Below, piece after piece: positions 44,101 through 52,936 of a stretch of DNA of 64,000 nt (the first letter of the stretch is position 1; each line of letters begins with the position of its first letter). The notes below the pieces were generated by a model. It had not been told where the DNA came from and ran no database searches. It saw only the letters and a list, made by a program, of their open reading frames with translations. Made by a program: the position numbers and the translations under genes. Source of the DNA: Bacillota bacterium (GTDB lineage Bacteria; Bacillota; Clostridia; Acetivibrionales; DTU013); assembly GCA_023412665.1 (NCBI GenBank), contig JAEZCA010000023.1, positions 25,940 through 89,939 on the forward strand, given 5' to 3'.

Positions 44101-44580
44101 TCAGCAGTATTCTTTTATCATGAGGGCTCTGACATAGCCTTTGTCTTTAGTTGTGGAGTCTATATAAAAACCCCTGCCATAGTAAAATCTGACAAGATCC
44201 TTATATCTGGATGCTGTATGAAGGCTCACGCTTTTGACGCCCCTTCTGATCAGCGTCTTGTCGATCAGATTCATTAATGATTTTCCGATACCTATGTTAT
44301 GATAGCTGAGGCGCACACCAAACCTGCTCAGATATGCTGTGTTGTCGGGCAGAATAGTGACTCTGGCGCTTCCTACGGCCATATTGTCAATGATTGCGAT
44401 ATAAACATCCTTGGTCCGGATATCCCTAACGATATCTTCGCAGCTTTCCTGCAGGGCTTCCATTGTGGATGTCAGTCCTGTGTCAGCCATATATTTGCTG
44501 AAGGATTCCTGCATGATTTCATAAATTGCAGGAGCATCCTCTTCAGCGGCTTTTCTTATTATAAATGAATAATTCACCAT
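44101..44580 (-). CDS. GNAT family N-acetyltransferase at the end of the arginine operon
   Basis: 159 residues with a GNAT fold: IRKAAEEDAPAIYEIMQ at the start, RFGVRLSYHNIGIGKSLMN as the acetyl-CoA-binding motif A region (R/QxxGxG-type, HNIGIG) and FYYGRGFYID at the end. The substrate is not clear. It is the last gene of argD-carA-carB-argF-GNAT; its ribosome site lies in the argF stop region. This position makes N-acetylglutamate synthesis a testable idea, since no argJ or argA is seen in the window (inference). Confidence 0.82.
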   Translation of the reverse strand: MVNYSFIIRKAAEEDAPAIYEIMQESFSKYMADTGLTSTMEALQESCEDIVRDIRTKDVYIAIIDNMAVGSARVTILPDNTAYLSRFGVRLSYHNIGIGKSLMNLIDKTLIRRGVKSVSLHTASRYKDLVRFYYGRGFYIDSTTKDKGYVRALMIKEYC

Positions 44581-44590
44581 GATTCTGCAC

Positions 44591-45508
44591 TCACCCCATT
44601 AGTGTTGCCATAATAGCCTTCTGAACATGCAGCCTGTTCTCGGCTTCGTCGAATATGCATGAGTTGGGACCGTCAATAATTTCCTCTGTAACCTCAAGAC
44701 CTCTGTATGCAGGCAGGCAATGGAGGAACATGGCATCCTTCTTTGCCATAGAGAATAGTTTTTCGTTGACCTGATAAGGCATAAATGTCTTTATTCTCAT
44801 TTCCTTCTCATCTTCCTGGCCCATACTGACCCAAGTATCCGTGTAGACAACATCTGCGTCCTTAATGGCATCCACGGGATCCTCTGTGATAAGTACACTG
44901 CTGCCGGATTTGGCGGCGGCACTTCTGGCCTGCTCGATGATCGTTCCGTCGCACATATAACCGGCAGGGGCGGCCACAGCAATAGCCATGCCTGTCTTGG
45001 CGCAGCCGTGCAGTAGTGAATTGGCCACATTGTTCCCGTCTCCGATATAAGCCAGCTTCAGCCCCTCGAGTCTGCCCTTCTCTTCATATACAGTAAAGAG
45101 ATCAGCCAGTATCTGGCATGGATGCATCAGGTCGGTCAGCCCGTTTATTACCGGTATCGTCCCGTACTTTGCCAGATCCTGCACATCACTGTGCTTAAAG
45201 GTCCTGATCATGATACCGTTTATATAATGTGAAAGGACCCTTGCCGTATCATATATGGTTTCGCCGCGGCCGAGCTGTATGTCGTTGGAGCTGAGGAATA
45301 TGGGGAAGCCTCCAAGCTGGTACATCCCTACTTCAAACGAAACCCTTGTCCTTGTAGAGGATTTTGAGAAGATCATCCCAAGGGTCTTCCCCTTGAGCAG
45401 ATGATGCTGAACCCCCATACGAAGCTGCTTCTTCAATTTTTCAGCCAGTGAAAAAAGGCTTTCGATCTCTTCATGCGACACATCGTTCAGGTCTATTAGA
45501 TGTTTCAT
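44591..45508 (-). CDS. argF: Ornithine carbamoyltransferase
   Basis: 305 residues. It makes citrulline from ornithine and carbamoyl phosphate. The carbamoyl-phosphate loop SKSSTRTR (residues 48-55), HPCQILAD, the ornithine-type loop DTWVSMGQE and HCLPAYRG with the conserved cysteine near the C-terminus are all present. It lies 35 bases after carB, which supplies carbamoyl phosphate, and ends just before the GNAT gene. Transcribed from the ArgR-controlled argD promoter. Confidence 0.98.
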   Translation of the reverse strand: MKHLIDLNDVSHEEIESLFSLAEKLKKQLRMGVQHHLLKGKTLGMIFSKSSTRTRVSFEVGMYQLGGFPIFLSSNDIQLGRGETIYDTARVLSHYINGIMIRTFKHSDVQDLAKYGTIPVINGLTDLMHPCQILADLFTVYEEKGRLEGLKLAYIGDGNNVANSLLHGCAKTGMAIAVAAPAGYMCDGTIIEQARSAAAKSGSSVLITEDPVDAIKDADVVYTDTWVSMGQEDEKEMRIKTFMPYQVNEKLFSMAKKDAMFLHCLPAYRGLEVTEEIIDGPNSCIFDEAENRLHVQKAIMATLMG

Positions 45509-45543
45509 TGCTTATCTTCCTTTCTGATTACTTCCCGTTTTGC

Positions 45544-48500
45544 TTATCTCACGGGCCGATGGGAATATTCGTTCAATGCATAGATTCCTGTATCGTCGTT
45601 ATCCGACAGATGCTCCAGTACGTCAAGCATTGCGTTGGTAGTGTCAAGTGATGTCAGGCATGGAGTATTGTATTCCATAGAGGTCCTCCTGATGGAGAAG
45701 CCCAGTTTTCCCGGTATGCCTTCCTTTGCAGGCGTGCTGATGACCAGTGACACTTTGTCTGTTTTTATATGATCAAGGATGTCTGCCTCTGAAATCAGCT
45801 CTACAGCAAGGCCGGCGTCGGAAAGATATCCGTAGGTATCTTCAACTGCCATCAGCTTGAAGCCCAGCCTGCTGAACCTTGAAGAGATGACCAGGCAGTC
45901 CTCCTTATCTCTTTCGCCCGCAGCAATCAAGACACTGCCGTCTCTTGGAATTGATAGCCCTGAAGCTATCAGAGCCTTGTACAGCGCCTGGCGGTAATTC
46001 CTGTCAACACCCATAACTTCGCCTGTGGACTTCATTTCCGGGCTGAGGAACGTATCGACCGTAGTGAGCTTGGCAAATGAGAATACAGGCGCTTTTACAG
46101 CCGTGAACTCAGTTTCCCTTGCCAGACCTGGCTCGTAGCCGAGGTCTCTCAGCTTGCTGCCCATTATCAGCTTTGTTGCTACATTCACCATAGGGATGCC
46201 GGTTATCTTGCTCATTATAGGAATAGTACGGCTTGCCCTCGGATTGACTTCGATCACATAGACCTTGTTATCCGAATCGATGACAAACTGTATGTTAAAC
46301 AGGCCCACTGTCTTCAAAGCTTTTGCCAGCCTGACCGTATAGTCTGTGATGGTGTCCTTTACCTCCTGTGACAGCGTGTGCGGGGGATAGACTGCAATGC
46401 TGTCGCCGGAATGGACACCTGCTCTTTCGATATGCTGGAATATACCCGGGATAAGGACGTCCTCACCATCGCATATGCCATCAACTTCAGCTTCGGTACC
46501 GTTTATATACTTGTCAATCAGCACCGGGTGTTTCTTTGACAGTCCAACTGCCATCCTCATGTATTCTTCCAGCGACCTGTCATTGTATACTATCTCCATA
46601 GCCCTTCCGCCTAGTACATAGGAAGGTCTCACCAGTACAGGGTAGCCGATCCGGTTGGCGATGGACAGTGCCTCTTTTACCGAATATGCAGTGCTTCCTT
46701 CCGGTATCGGTATATCAAGCTCATCAAGGAGCTTCAGGAATTTATCCCTGTCCTCTGCAATGTCGATGCTTTCAACAGAGGTACCGAGTATTTTTATGCC
46801 CTCCTTGTGAAGTGTCTCTGCCAGGTTGATGGCAGTCTGGCCTCCAAACTGAACTATTATGCCCTCGGGGTTTTCCTTTTCAATGATATCCAGTACGCAT
46901 TCCTTAGTCAGCGGCTCGAAATACAGCTTGTCGGAGGTGTCAAAATCCGTGCTGACGGTCTCCGGATTGTTGTTTATAATGATCGATTCTATTCCGAGTT
47001 CATTAAGCGTCCTTACGGAATGCACACTGCAATAGTCAAACTCTATACCCTGGCCTATCCTGATAGGTCCCGAGCCTATAACCAGGACCTTTTTTCTGTC
47101 GGAAACGATTACATCATCGTGCTCCTCATAAGTGGAATAGTAGTAGGGCGTCACTGCCTCAAATTCTCCGGCACAGGTGTCAACTATCTTATATACCGGC
47201 TTTATGGGGTATTTCTGCCTGAGGTCCAGTATTGTGTCAAGCGGCACATTTACCAGGTTTGCAATGTATGAGTCGCCGAAGCCGATCTTTTTGGCGCGCA
47301 TATACAGGTCGTAGTCAAGCCATGCAATTCCTGCGTTCTTGACATCCTCTGCGACCTGGACGATATTTTGCAGCTTGTGTATGAAAAAGCTGTCGACCTT
47401 GGTGATATCGACGATTTTTTCCACTGAAATGCCCTTCTGCAGCGCCTTGAAGATTGCGAAGATACGTTCATCCCTGGGCGATTTGAGGACCTCGATCAGT
47501 TCATCGACAGTTTTGTTGTCAAACAGCTCAAGACCCAGCTGGTAATTGAGCTTTATGTCCAGTGAGTCGATAGCCTTGAGCAGTGACTCTTCAAAGGTCC
47601 TTCCGATAGCCATTACCTCTCCGGTGGCCTTCATCTGCGTTCCGAGGGAGCGGTCTGCGGAGGTGAATTTATCAAAGGGCCAGCGGGGTACTTTTGTGAC
47701 AATATAATCAATTGTAGGCTCGAAACAGGCAAAAGTGCTTTGAGTGACAGAGTTCCTTATCTCATCCAAATCCATGCCGATGGCTATCTTGGAGGTCACA
47801 CGGGCTATGGGATAGCCTGTGGCCTTTGATGCCAGGGCGCTGGAACGGCTGACCCTTGGATTGACCTCTATAACTACATACTCGTAGCTGTTAGGGTCAA
47901 GAGCAAACTGTATATTGCAGCCGCCCTTTATTTCAAGAGCGCGGATTATTTTGATGGATGCGGTCCTGAGCATCTGGTATTCAATGTCAGTCAGCGTCTG
48001 ACAGGGAGCGACCACGATACTGTCGCCGGTATGCACGCCCACAGGGTCAAAGTTCTCCATGCTGCATATGATAATGCAGTTGTCCGAACCGTCGCGCATC
48101 ACTTCGAATTCGATTTCCTTCCAGCCTGCAACGCTTTGCTCCAGCAGGACCTGATTGATCATGCTGAGCTTCAGACCCTTGCCGCAGATATATCTGAAAT
48201 CCTCCATATTTTCTGCGATACCGCCGCCGGTGCCGCCCAGTGTATACGCCGGCCTTATTATTATAGGGAAGCCAACGGTCTCGGCAAATGCTATCGCATC
48301 GGTGAGATTGGTCACTATTGTGCTGTGAGGGACCTTCTCATTTATGCTCTGCATGGTTTCCTTGAACAGCTCTCTGTCCTCAGCCTTTTTGATTGAGAGC
48401 AGGGAGGTACCGAGCAATTCTATTCCAAGCCTGTCGAGGATGCCGTCATTTGCCAGCTGGACTGCCATGTTCAGGCCTGTTTGCCCGCCCAGCGAGGCAA

Positions 48501-48759
48501 GTATCCCATCGGGCTTCTCACGTTCGATTATCTTTTTAACATAATCCACAGTAATCGGCTCTATATAAATTTTGTCAGCGGTTTCACTATCGGTCATTAT
48601 GGTTGCAGGGTTACTGTTGACCAGAACGACCTCTATTCCTTCTTCCTTTAATGATTTGCAGGCCTGTGTGCCTGAATAGTCAAATTCAGCCGCCTGGCCT
48701 ATCACGATCGGGCCCGACCCTATGACGAGCACCTTCTTTATTTCATTTCTTTTAGGCAT
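45544..48759 (-). CDS. carB: Carbamoyl-phosphate synthase large subunit
   Basis: 1071 residues, full length. Two homologous ATP-grasp halves (about 1-545 and 546-930) are visible from the repeats KKVLVIGSGPIVIGQAAEFD and KKVLVIGSGPIRIGQGIEFD. The C-terminal MGS-like domain (about 935-1071) is the allosteric region. The enzyme makes carbamoyl phosphate from bicarbonate, ammonia and two ATP; ammonia comes through the tunnel from CarA. The start at 48759 follows TGGAGGT; seven in-frame residues upstream lack a site. Clustering with arginine genes marks it as the arginine-linked copy. Confidence 0.98.
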   Translation of the reverse strand: MPKRNEIKKVLVIGSGPIVIGQAAEFDYSGTQACKSLKEEGIEVVLVNSNPATIMTDSETADKIYIEPITVDYVKKIIEREKPDGILASLGGQTGLNMAVQLANDGILDRLGIELLGTSLLSIKKAEDRELFKETMQSINEKVPHSTIVTNLTDAIAFAETVGFPIIIRPAYTLGGTGGGIAENMEDFRYICGKGLKLSMINQVLLEQSVAGWKEIEFEVMRDGSDNCIIICSMENFDPVGVHTGDSIVVAPCQTLTDIEYQMLRTASIKIIRALEIKGGCNIQFALDPNSYEYVVIEVNPRVSRSSALASKATGYPIARVTSKIAIGMDLDEIRNSVTQSTFACFEPTIDYIVTKVPRWPFDKFTSADRSLGTQMKATGEVMAIGRTFEESLLKAIDSLDIKLNYQLGLELFDNKTVDELIEVLKSPRDERIFAIFKALQKGISVEKIVDITKVDSFFIHKLQNIVQVAEDVKNAGIAWLDYDLYMRAKKIGFGDSYIANLVNVPLDTILDLRQKYPIKPVYKIVDTCAGEFEAVTPYYYSTYEEHDDVIVSDRKKVLVIGSGPIRIGQGIEFDYCSVHSVRTLNELGIESIIINNNPETVSTDFDTSDKLYFEPLTKECVLDIIEKENPEGIIVQFGGQTAINLAETLHKEGIKILGTSVESIDIAEDRDKFLKLLDELDIPIPEGSTAYSVKEALSIANRIGYPVLVRPSYVLGGRAMEIVYNDRSLEEYMRMAVGLSKKHPVLIDKYINGTEAEVDGICDGEDVLIPGIFQHIERAGVHSGDSIAVYPPHTLSQEVKDTITDYTVRLAKALKTVGLFNIQFVIDSDNKVYVIEVNPRASRTIPIMSKITGIPMVNVATKLIMGSKLRDLGYEPGLARETEFTAVKAPVFSFAKLTTVDTFLSPEMKSTGEVMGVDRNYRQALYKALIASGLSIPRDGSVLIAAGERDKEDCLVISSRFSRLGFKLMAVEDTYGYLSDAGLAVELISEADILDHIKTDKVSLVISTPAKEGIPGKLGFSIRRTSMEYNTPCLTSLDTTNAMLDVLEHLSDNDDTGIYALNEYSHRPVR

Positions 48760-48845
48760 ACTTACCTCCACATCATACAAAGCAGCAATGCGGCAGTATC
48801 AGCGCTAATGCCGCATTACATGTTCGATATACTATTCCGCCATTC

Positions 48846-49901
48846 TTACATCATTTTCATAAAATCATCGAATATATACGAAGAATCCCTTGGACCGGCA
48901 GCGGCTTCCGGATGGTACTGAACGCCAAACACAGGAAGGGTTTTGTGCCGGAAGCCTTCTACGGTATTGTCATTAACATTTATCTGGACTATTTCTATAC
49001 CCTCAGTTGAGTTTTCTTTCAGTGCATAGTTGTGATTCTGAGAGGTTATATAGCACCTGCCTGTCGTAAAATCTTTGACAGGATGGTTAGCGCCGTGGTG
49101 ACCGTATTTCAGCTTGTAGGTGGTACCACCCAGGGCCAGTCCCAGCAGCTGGTGGCCAAGGCAAATGCCAAACAGCGGCTTTTTACCGATCAGCTTTTGA
49201 AGCACTGCTTTTTGCTCCACAAGGTCGGCCGGGTCGCCGGGTCCGTTTGAAACGAGGATCCCGTCCGGTTCGCAGGCCATAATGTCTTCAAAGGTGGAAG
49301 ACGCAGGCATAATGTAAATATCGCATTTGTACTTCTCCAGATATCTGATGATCGTGTGCTTCATTCCAAGGTCCAGCAATACGACTCTTTTGCCCTCTCC
49401 CTTTATGTGGATCGGCTCTTTTGAGGTGACCTCCATTACCAGATTCCGGGGCTCCTGCATTTTCTCCTTGAGCTTTTCCAGCAAAACATCTACATTTCCA
49501 CATTCAGTGGATATTATCCCGAACATGCTGCCAAAGCTGCGGATATGCTGGGTCAGAGCCCTGGTATCAATGCCCTTGAGGCCGATGATATTGTTTTTCT
49601 TAAAGTATTCATCAGTGCCTACGGTACAGCGCCAGTTGTTGGGATACTCGCAGAGCTCCTTTACTATAAAGCCCTGGACGTGAGTCCTGGAGGATTCGTT
49701 GTCTTCAGTGTTGAACCCATAGTTTCCGATAAGCGGATATGTCATTGTTACTATCTGACCGTTATATGAGGGGTCGGTGGTGATTTCCTGATAGCCTGTC
49801 ATACATGTGTTAAATACTACTTCACCCACAGTTTCACCTTTTGCTCCAAAACCCAGACCGGGGAAATACGTTCCATCCTCAAGAACCAATACTGATTTCA
49901 T
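48846..49901 (-). CDS. carA: Carbamoyl-phosphate synthase small subunit
   Basis: 351 residues. The N-terminal CPSase domain (FNTCMTGYQEITTDPSYNGQ region) is followed by a class I glutamine amidotransferase domain with the nucleophile in GICLGHQ (about residue 245) and the His-Glu pair in QYHPEAAAGP. It frees ammonia from glutamine for CarB. It starts 22 bases after argD and is followed by carB, so all are co-transcribed. Confidence 0.98.
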   Translation of the reverse strand: MKSVLVLEDGTYFPGLGFGAKGETVGEVVFNTCMTGYQEITTDPSYNGQIVTMTYPLIGNYGFNTEDNESSRTHVQGFIVKELCEYPNNWRCTVGTDEYFKKNNIIGLKGIDTRALTQHIRSFGSMFGIISTECGNVDVLLEKLKEKMQEPRNLVMEVTSKEPIHIKGEGKRVVLLDLGMKHTIIRYLEKYKCDIYIMPASSTFEDIMACEPDGILVSNGPGDPADLVEQKAVLQKLIGKKPLFGICLGHQLLGLALGGTTYKLKYGHHGANHPVKDFTTGRCYITSQNHNYALKENSTEGIEIVQINVNDNTVEGFRHKTLPVFGVQYHPEAAAGPRDSSYIFDDFMKMM

Positions 49902-49923
49902 ATATACGCTCCTCTTTACGATT

Positions 49924-51123
49924 TTATTTCATTGATGCAAGTACTTCTTCCAATGCTTTTACAAATATATCGATGTCGTCCTTTGTTACAATCAGCGGAG
50001 GCAGGAGCCTTATGACAGTTGTTCCGACGCTGCCTGTGAGCAAGCCCTTCTCAAACAGTCTGTTTTTGACTTCCAAAGCTTTTTCCTGCCCCAGTTCAAT
50101 ACCGATCATCAGGCCAAGTCCGCGGACCTCTGTGATGATATCGTGCTTATTTTTCAATGCAAGCAGCCTCTCCTTAAGATAACTGCCCATTTTTTCGGCA
50201 TTTGCAAGCAGATCCTCAGCAAATATGGTTTGCATAACGGCAAGTCCTGCGGCACAAGCCAGCGGATTGCCTCCGAAGGTGGAGCCATGGTCTCCGGGAG
50301 CGAAGGCCTGTGCCACATTCTCCTTTGCGCACAGCGCTCCTATCGGAACACCGCCGGCCAGTGCTTTGGCCAGAGTGAATATGTCGGGCTCAACTCCATA
50401 ATGCTCATATGCGAAAAGCTTGCCGGTCCTGCCAATTCCTGTCTGAATTTCGTCAAGGATCAGCAAAAGCCCCTTCTCATCACAGATTTTGCGCACAGCC
50501 CTGACATAGTCTGCATCCAGCGGGTGTACTCCGCTTTCTCCCTGGACAAGCTCCAGCATTATCGCACAGGTTTCGCTGTCCACAGCTGCACTGAGGGCAT
50601 CCAGGTCATTTATGGGAACATGTCTAAAGCCCGGGATCAATGGAGAATAGGGCTTCTGATATTTTTCCTGTCCTGTGGCGGCCACTGTCGTAAGTGTCCT
50701 TCCATGAAAGGATTTTTTCAGTGTGATGATGCCATACTTCTGAGGCATATCCTTCTTCTTAAAATAGATCCTGGCAAGCTTTATAGCTCCCTCATTAGCT
50801 TCGGCGCCGCTGTTTGCAAAGAAGACACGGTCAGCGCAGGAGTTCTCCGCAAGCATTTTTGCCAGCCTTGCCTGGGATTCTATATAATACAGGCTTGAGC
50901 AGTGTATCAGCTTTTCCGCCTGGGAACTGACAGCTTCAACCAGCGCCGGATGTCCGTATCCGAGAGCGTTAACGGCAATACCTCCTAAAAAGTCATAGTA
51001 CTGGCGGCCCAGGGTATCATAAAGCTTCATGCCCCTTCCGTGATCAAAGCACACCTGTGTTCTGGCGCCGAATGTATTCATATAGTATTTGGAATCCATA
51101 TCCATTATTTCATGGAGATCCAT
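49924..51123 (-). CDS. argD: Acetylornithine aminotransferase
   Basis: 399 residues, PLP fold type I. It converts N-acetylglutamate semialdehyde to N-acetylornithine. Recognised: DFLGGIAVNALGYGHPALVE, SGAEANEGAIKLAR, ILDEIQTGIGRTGKLFAYE and the PLP lysine in FTLAKALAGGVPIGA. The start at 51123 follows GAGGAG; the frame continues upstream to 51201, but those residues run back into the promoter and operator. It heads the argD-carA-carB-argF-GNAT unit. Confidence 0.97.
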   Translation of the reverse strand: MDLHEIMDMDSKYYMNTFGARTQVCFDHGRGMKLYDTLGRQYYDFLGGIAVNALGYGHPALVEAVSSQAEKLIHCSSLYYIESQARLAKMLAENSCADRVFFANSGAEANEGAIKLARIYFKKKDMPQKYGIITLKKSFHGRTLTTVAATGQEKYQKPYSPLIPGFRHVPINDLDALSAAVDSETCAIMLELVQGESGVHPLDADYVRAVRKICDEKGLLLILDEIQTGIGRTGKLFAYEHYGVEPDIFTLAKALAGGVPIGALCAKENVAQAFAPGDHGSTFGGNPLACAAGLAVMQTIFAEDLLANAEKMGSYLKERLLALKNKHDIITEVRGLGLMIGIELGQEKALEVKNRLFEKGLLTGSVGTTVIRLLPPLIVTKDDIDIFVKALEEVLASMK

Positions 51124-51166
51124 AAAATCAACTCCTCTTTGCCAATCGAGCTTTGCTTTTAATTTA

Positions 51167-51202
51167 TTCATAATTATACAACGCAATGTATAAAAATGCA
51201 AT
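51167..51202 (-). promoter_or_regulatory. argD promoter with two ArgR boxes
   Basis: On the minus strand, TTGCAT (51196-51201), 17-base spacer, TATAAT (51173-51178). Overlapping it are two ARG boxes: 51187-51200 (TGTATAAAAATGCA, exact fit to TGnATwwwwATnCA) and 51167-51180 (one mismatch), 6 bases apart. Nearly the same block precedes argC. Confidence 0.85.
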
Positions 51203-51255
51203 AAAAAAATTAAGGCGATATGCCTTATTACAACTTGTTATTAGTGATACCTGAA

Positions 51256-51912
51256 TTATTCATCCTCATTATCCAGATACCGATTGTATATTTCCGAAGC
51301 TTCGTTTTCCAGCTTGTTAAAGTAATCCGAAAGCTGCTTGTTGCTTATATTATCGCATTCTATAAACTGAGCTGCATGATCCGAGATGATGCCGTCGGTG
51401 CTCCTGCGCCTTATAATCTTGCCTGTTAGCTTTGCAGGCTTACTTTCAGGCAGGTGTATTACCATTTCAATATTTTCATTGCCGTCAAATTTGTGCTCGC
51501 ATTCAAAGGCGGCGCCGCCGTATGAAAGATCGGTTATTATGCACTTGTAGGTTTCGTCGTCCCAGAGAGGACGGAGAGTCGCCTCAAGACGAACATCATA
51601 ACGGGGGTAAAGTCTGTTGTTTATCATTTCTTCAGCGTTTTCCAGCTTTACCATGATGTATTTAGGAGAGTCGGAGTCGATCTTTTTTACCTTGCCGTAG
51701 AAATAATAGATAAAATAGTCATTTGAAAACTTGATCCAGACCGGACAGTCAGGTTCGGCATATTGTTTCATAAATTTATCCAGATATGCAATGCGTATAA
51801 CATTTCCGGTCACTCCATATATGATATTGCCGTGCCATTGGGAATCCGGTCCGATGCGTACGCCTACCATCATGCCTTCCCTAAGTACGGCCGGAACATA
51901 TGAGGCATTCAA
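51256..51912 (-). CDS. PilZ-domain protein (YcgR-like c-di-GMP effector)
   Basis: 218 residues from a TTG start directly after GGGAGGTGA. The N-terminal YcgR-like beta domain (about 1-95) is followed by a PilZ domain with both c-di-GMP motifs: RxxxR (R104-R108 in RYDVR) and DxSxGG (128-133 in DLSYGG). It should bind c-di-GMP and then act on a partner, often the flagellar motor or a glycan synthase. Oddly it is the third gene of the argC-argB unit, 73 bases after argB and before the separate argD promoter. Nothing known links it to arginine. Confidence 0.87.
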   Translation of the reverse strand: MNASYVPAVLREGMMVGVRIGPDSQWHGNIIYGVTGNVIRIAYLDKFMKQYAEPDCPVWIKFSNDYFIYYFYGKVKKIDSDSPKYIMVKLENAEEMINNRLYPRYDVRLEATLRPLWDDETYKCIITDLSYGGAAFECEHKFDGNENIEMVIHLPESKPAKLTGKIIRRRSTDGIISDHAAQFIECDNISNKQLSDYFNKLENEASEIYNRYLDNEDE

Positions 51913-51985
51913 TCCCGTCACCTCCCTAAAAAAATCCATCCGATAGTATATCGGATGGATATCTGTAATTCCAAAGGAAAATTTT

Positions 51986-52879
51986 TCATAGATTTTCTTT
52001 ATCGAAATAAAGTACCTTTTCCTTCATTATCATAGTACCTATGCCCTTGTTTGTGAATATTTCAAGCAGTATGCAGTGCGGAATCCTCCCATCAATTATA
52101 TGAGTCCTTCCGACGCCATTGTCCAGTGCTTCCAAACATCCGAGCACCTTTGGGATCATTCCGCCGTTGATGATCTTTCTGTCTATCAGGTCATGTACCT
52201 CTGCTGCTGTCAGAGCGTGGAATATGCCATTATTGTCCTTTACACCCTCCACATCAGTCAGGAGCATCAGCTTTTCCGCCTTCAGCGCAATAGCTACCTC
52301 ACCTGCTGCTGTATCAGCGTTAATGTTGTAGCTGCGGCCGTCGCTGCCTATGCCAATAGGCGCCACCACAGGGATGTATTCATCCTTTGCCATGAATTCA
52401 AGCACAGCAGAATTGACTTTGGTGATTCGGCCAACCTGTCCGATATCCCTTTCAACGCCGTCGATGGTCGTTTTGTATTGCTCGCATTCCAGGATACTGC
52501 CGTCAATACCGCAAAGGCCTATTGCCTTTCCGCCCTTTTGATTGATCAGCGATACGATTTCCTTGTTGGTTTTCCCTATAAGGACCATCTGTGCCACTTC
52601 CATCGTCTCCTTGTCGGTGACCCGCAGCCCGTTTATAAATTCACTTTTTATATCCAGGCGCTCGAGCATCCTGTTGATGTCCGGTCCCCCGCCGTGGACC
52701 ACTACCGGATTGAGTCCAATATATTTCAGAAGCGTGATGTCTTCCATTACGGAGTTTTTAAGCTCCTCGCTGATCATTGCATTGCCGCCGTATTTTATAA
52801 CAACGGTCTTGCCATGCAGCTTCTGTATGTAGGGAAGAGCCTCTATCAGTATCTCAGCCTTTTTGATGATGGTTTCCAT
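51986..52879 (-). CDS. argB: Acetylglutamate kinase
   Basis: 297 residues. It phosphorylates N-acetylglutamate, the second step of arginine synthesis and the usual point of arginine feedback. The amino-acid-kinase fold starts VVIKYGGNAM (phosphate loop), with VVHGGGPDINRML, INADTAAGEVAIAL and the C-terminal GGMIPKVLGCLEAL. The N-terminal helix (ETIIKKAEILIEALPYI) is the extension found in arginine-inhibited hexameric forms, so feedback by arginine is likely. Start at 52879 after GGAGGTC. Lies 57 bases after argC; no argJ is between them. Confidence 0.97.
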   Translation of the reverse strand: METIIKKAEILIEALPYIQKLHGKTVVIKYGGNAMISEELKNSVMEDITLLKYIGLNPVVVHGGGPDINRMLERLDIKSEFINGLRVTDKETMEVAQMVLIGKTNKEIVSLINQKGGKAIGLCGIDGSILECEQYKTTIDGVERDIGQVGRITKVNSAVLEFMAKDEYIPVVAPIGIGSDGRSYNINADTAAGEVAIALKAEKLMLLTDVEGVKDNNGIFHALTAAEVHDLIDRKIINGGMIPKVLGCLEALDNGVGRTHIIDGRIPHCILLEIFTNKGIGTMIMKEKVLYFDKENL

Positions 52880-52936
52880 TATGACCTCCATTAATTAGTA
52901 AAATGAATAAAATACATATACGCCAATCATTTAATT

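Noticed and set aside
50143..50898. 251-residue ORF antisense to argD
   Set aside because: Shadow of argD; no start signal and no family features.
52076..52894. 272-residue ORF antisense to argB
   Set aside because: A shadow of the strongly conserved argB reading frame with no domain of its own.
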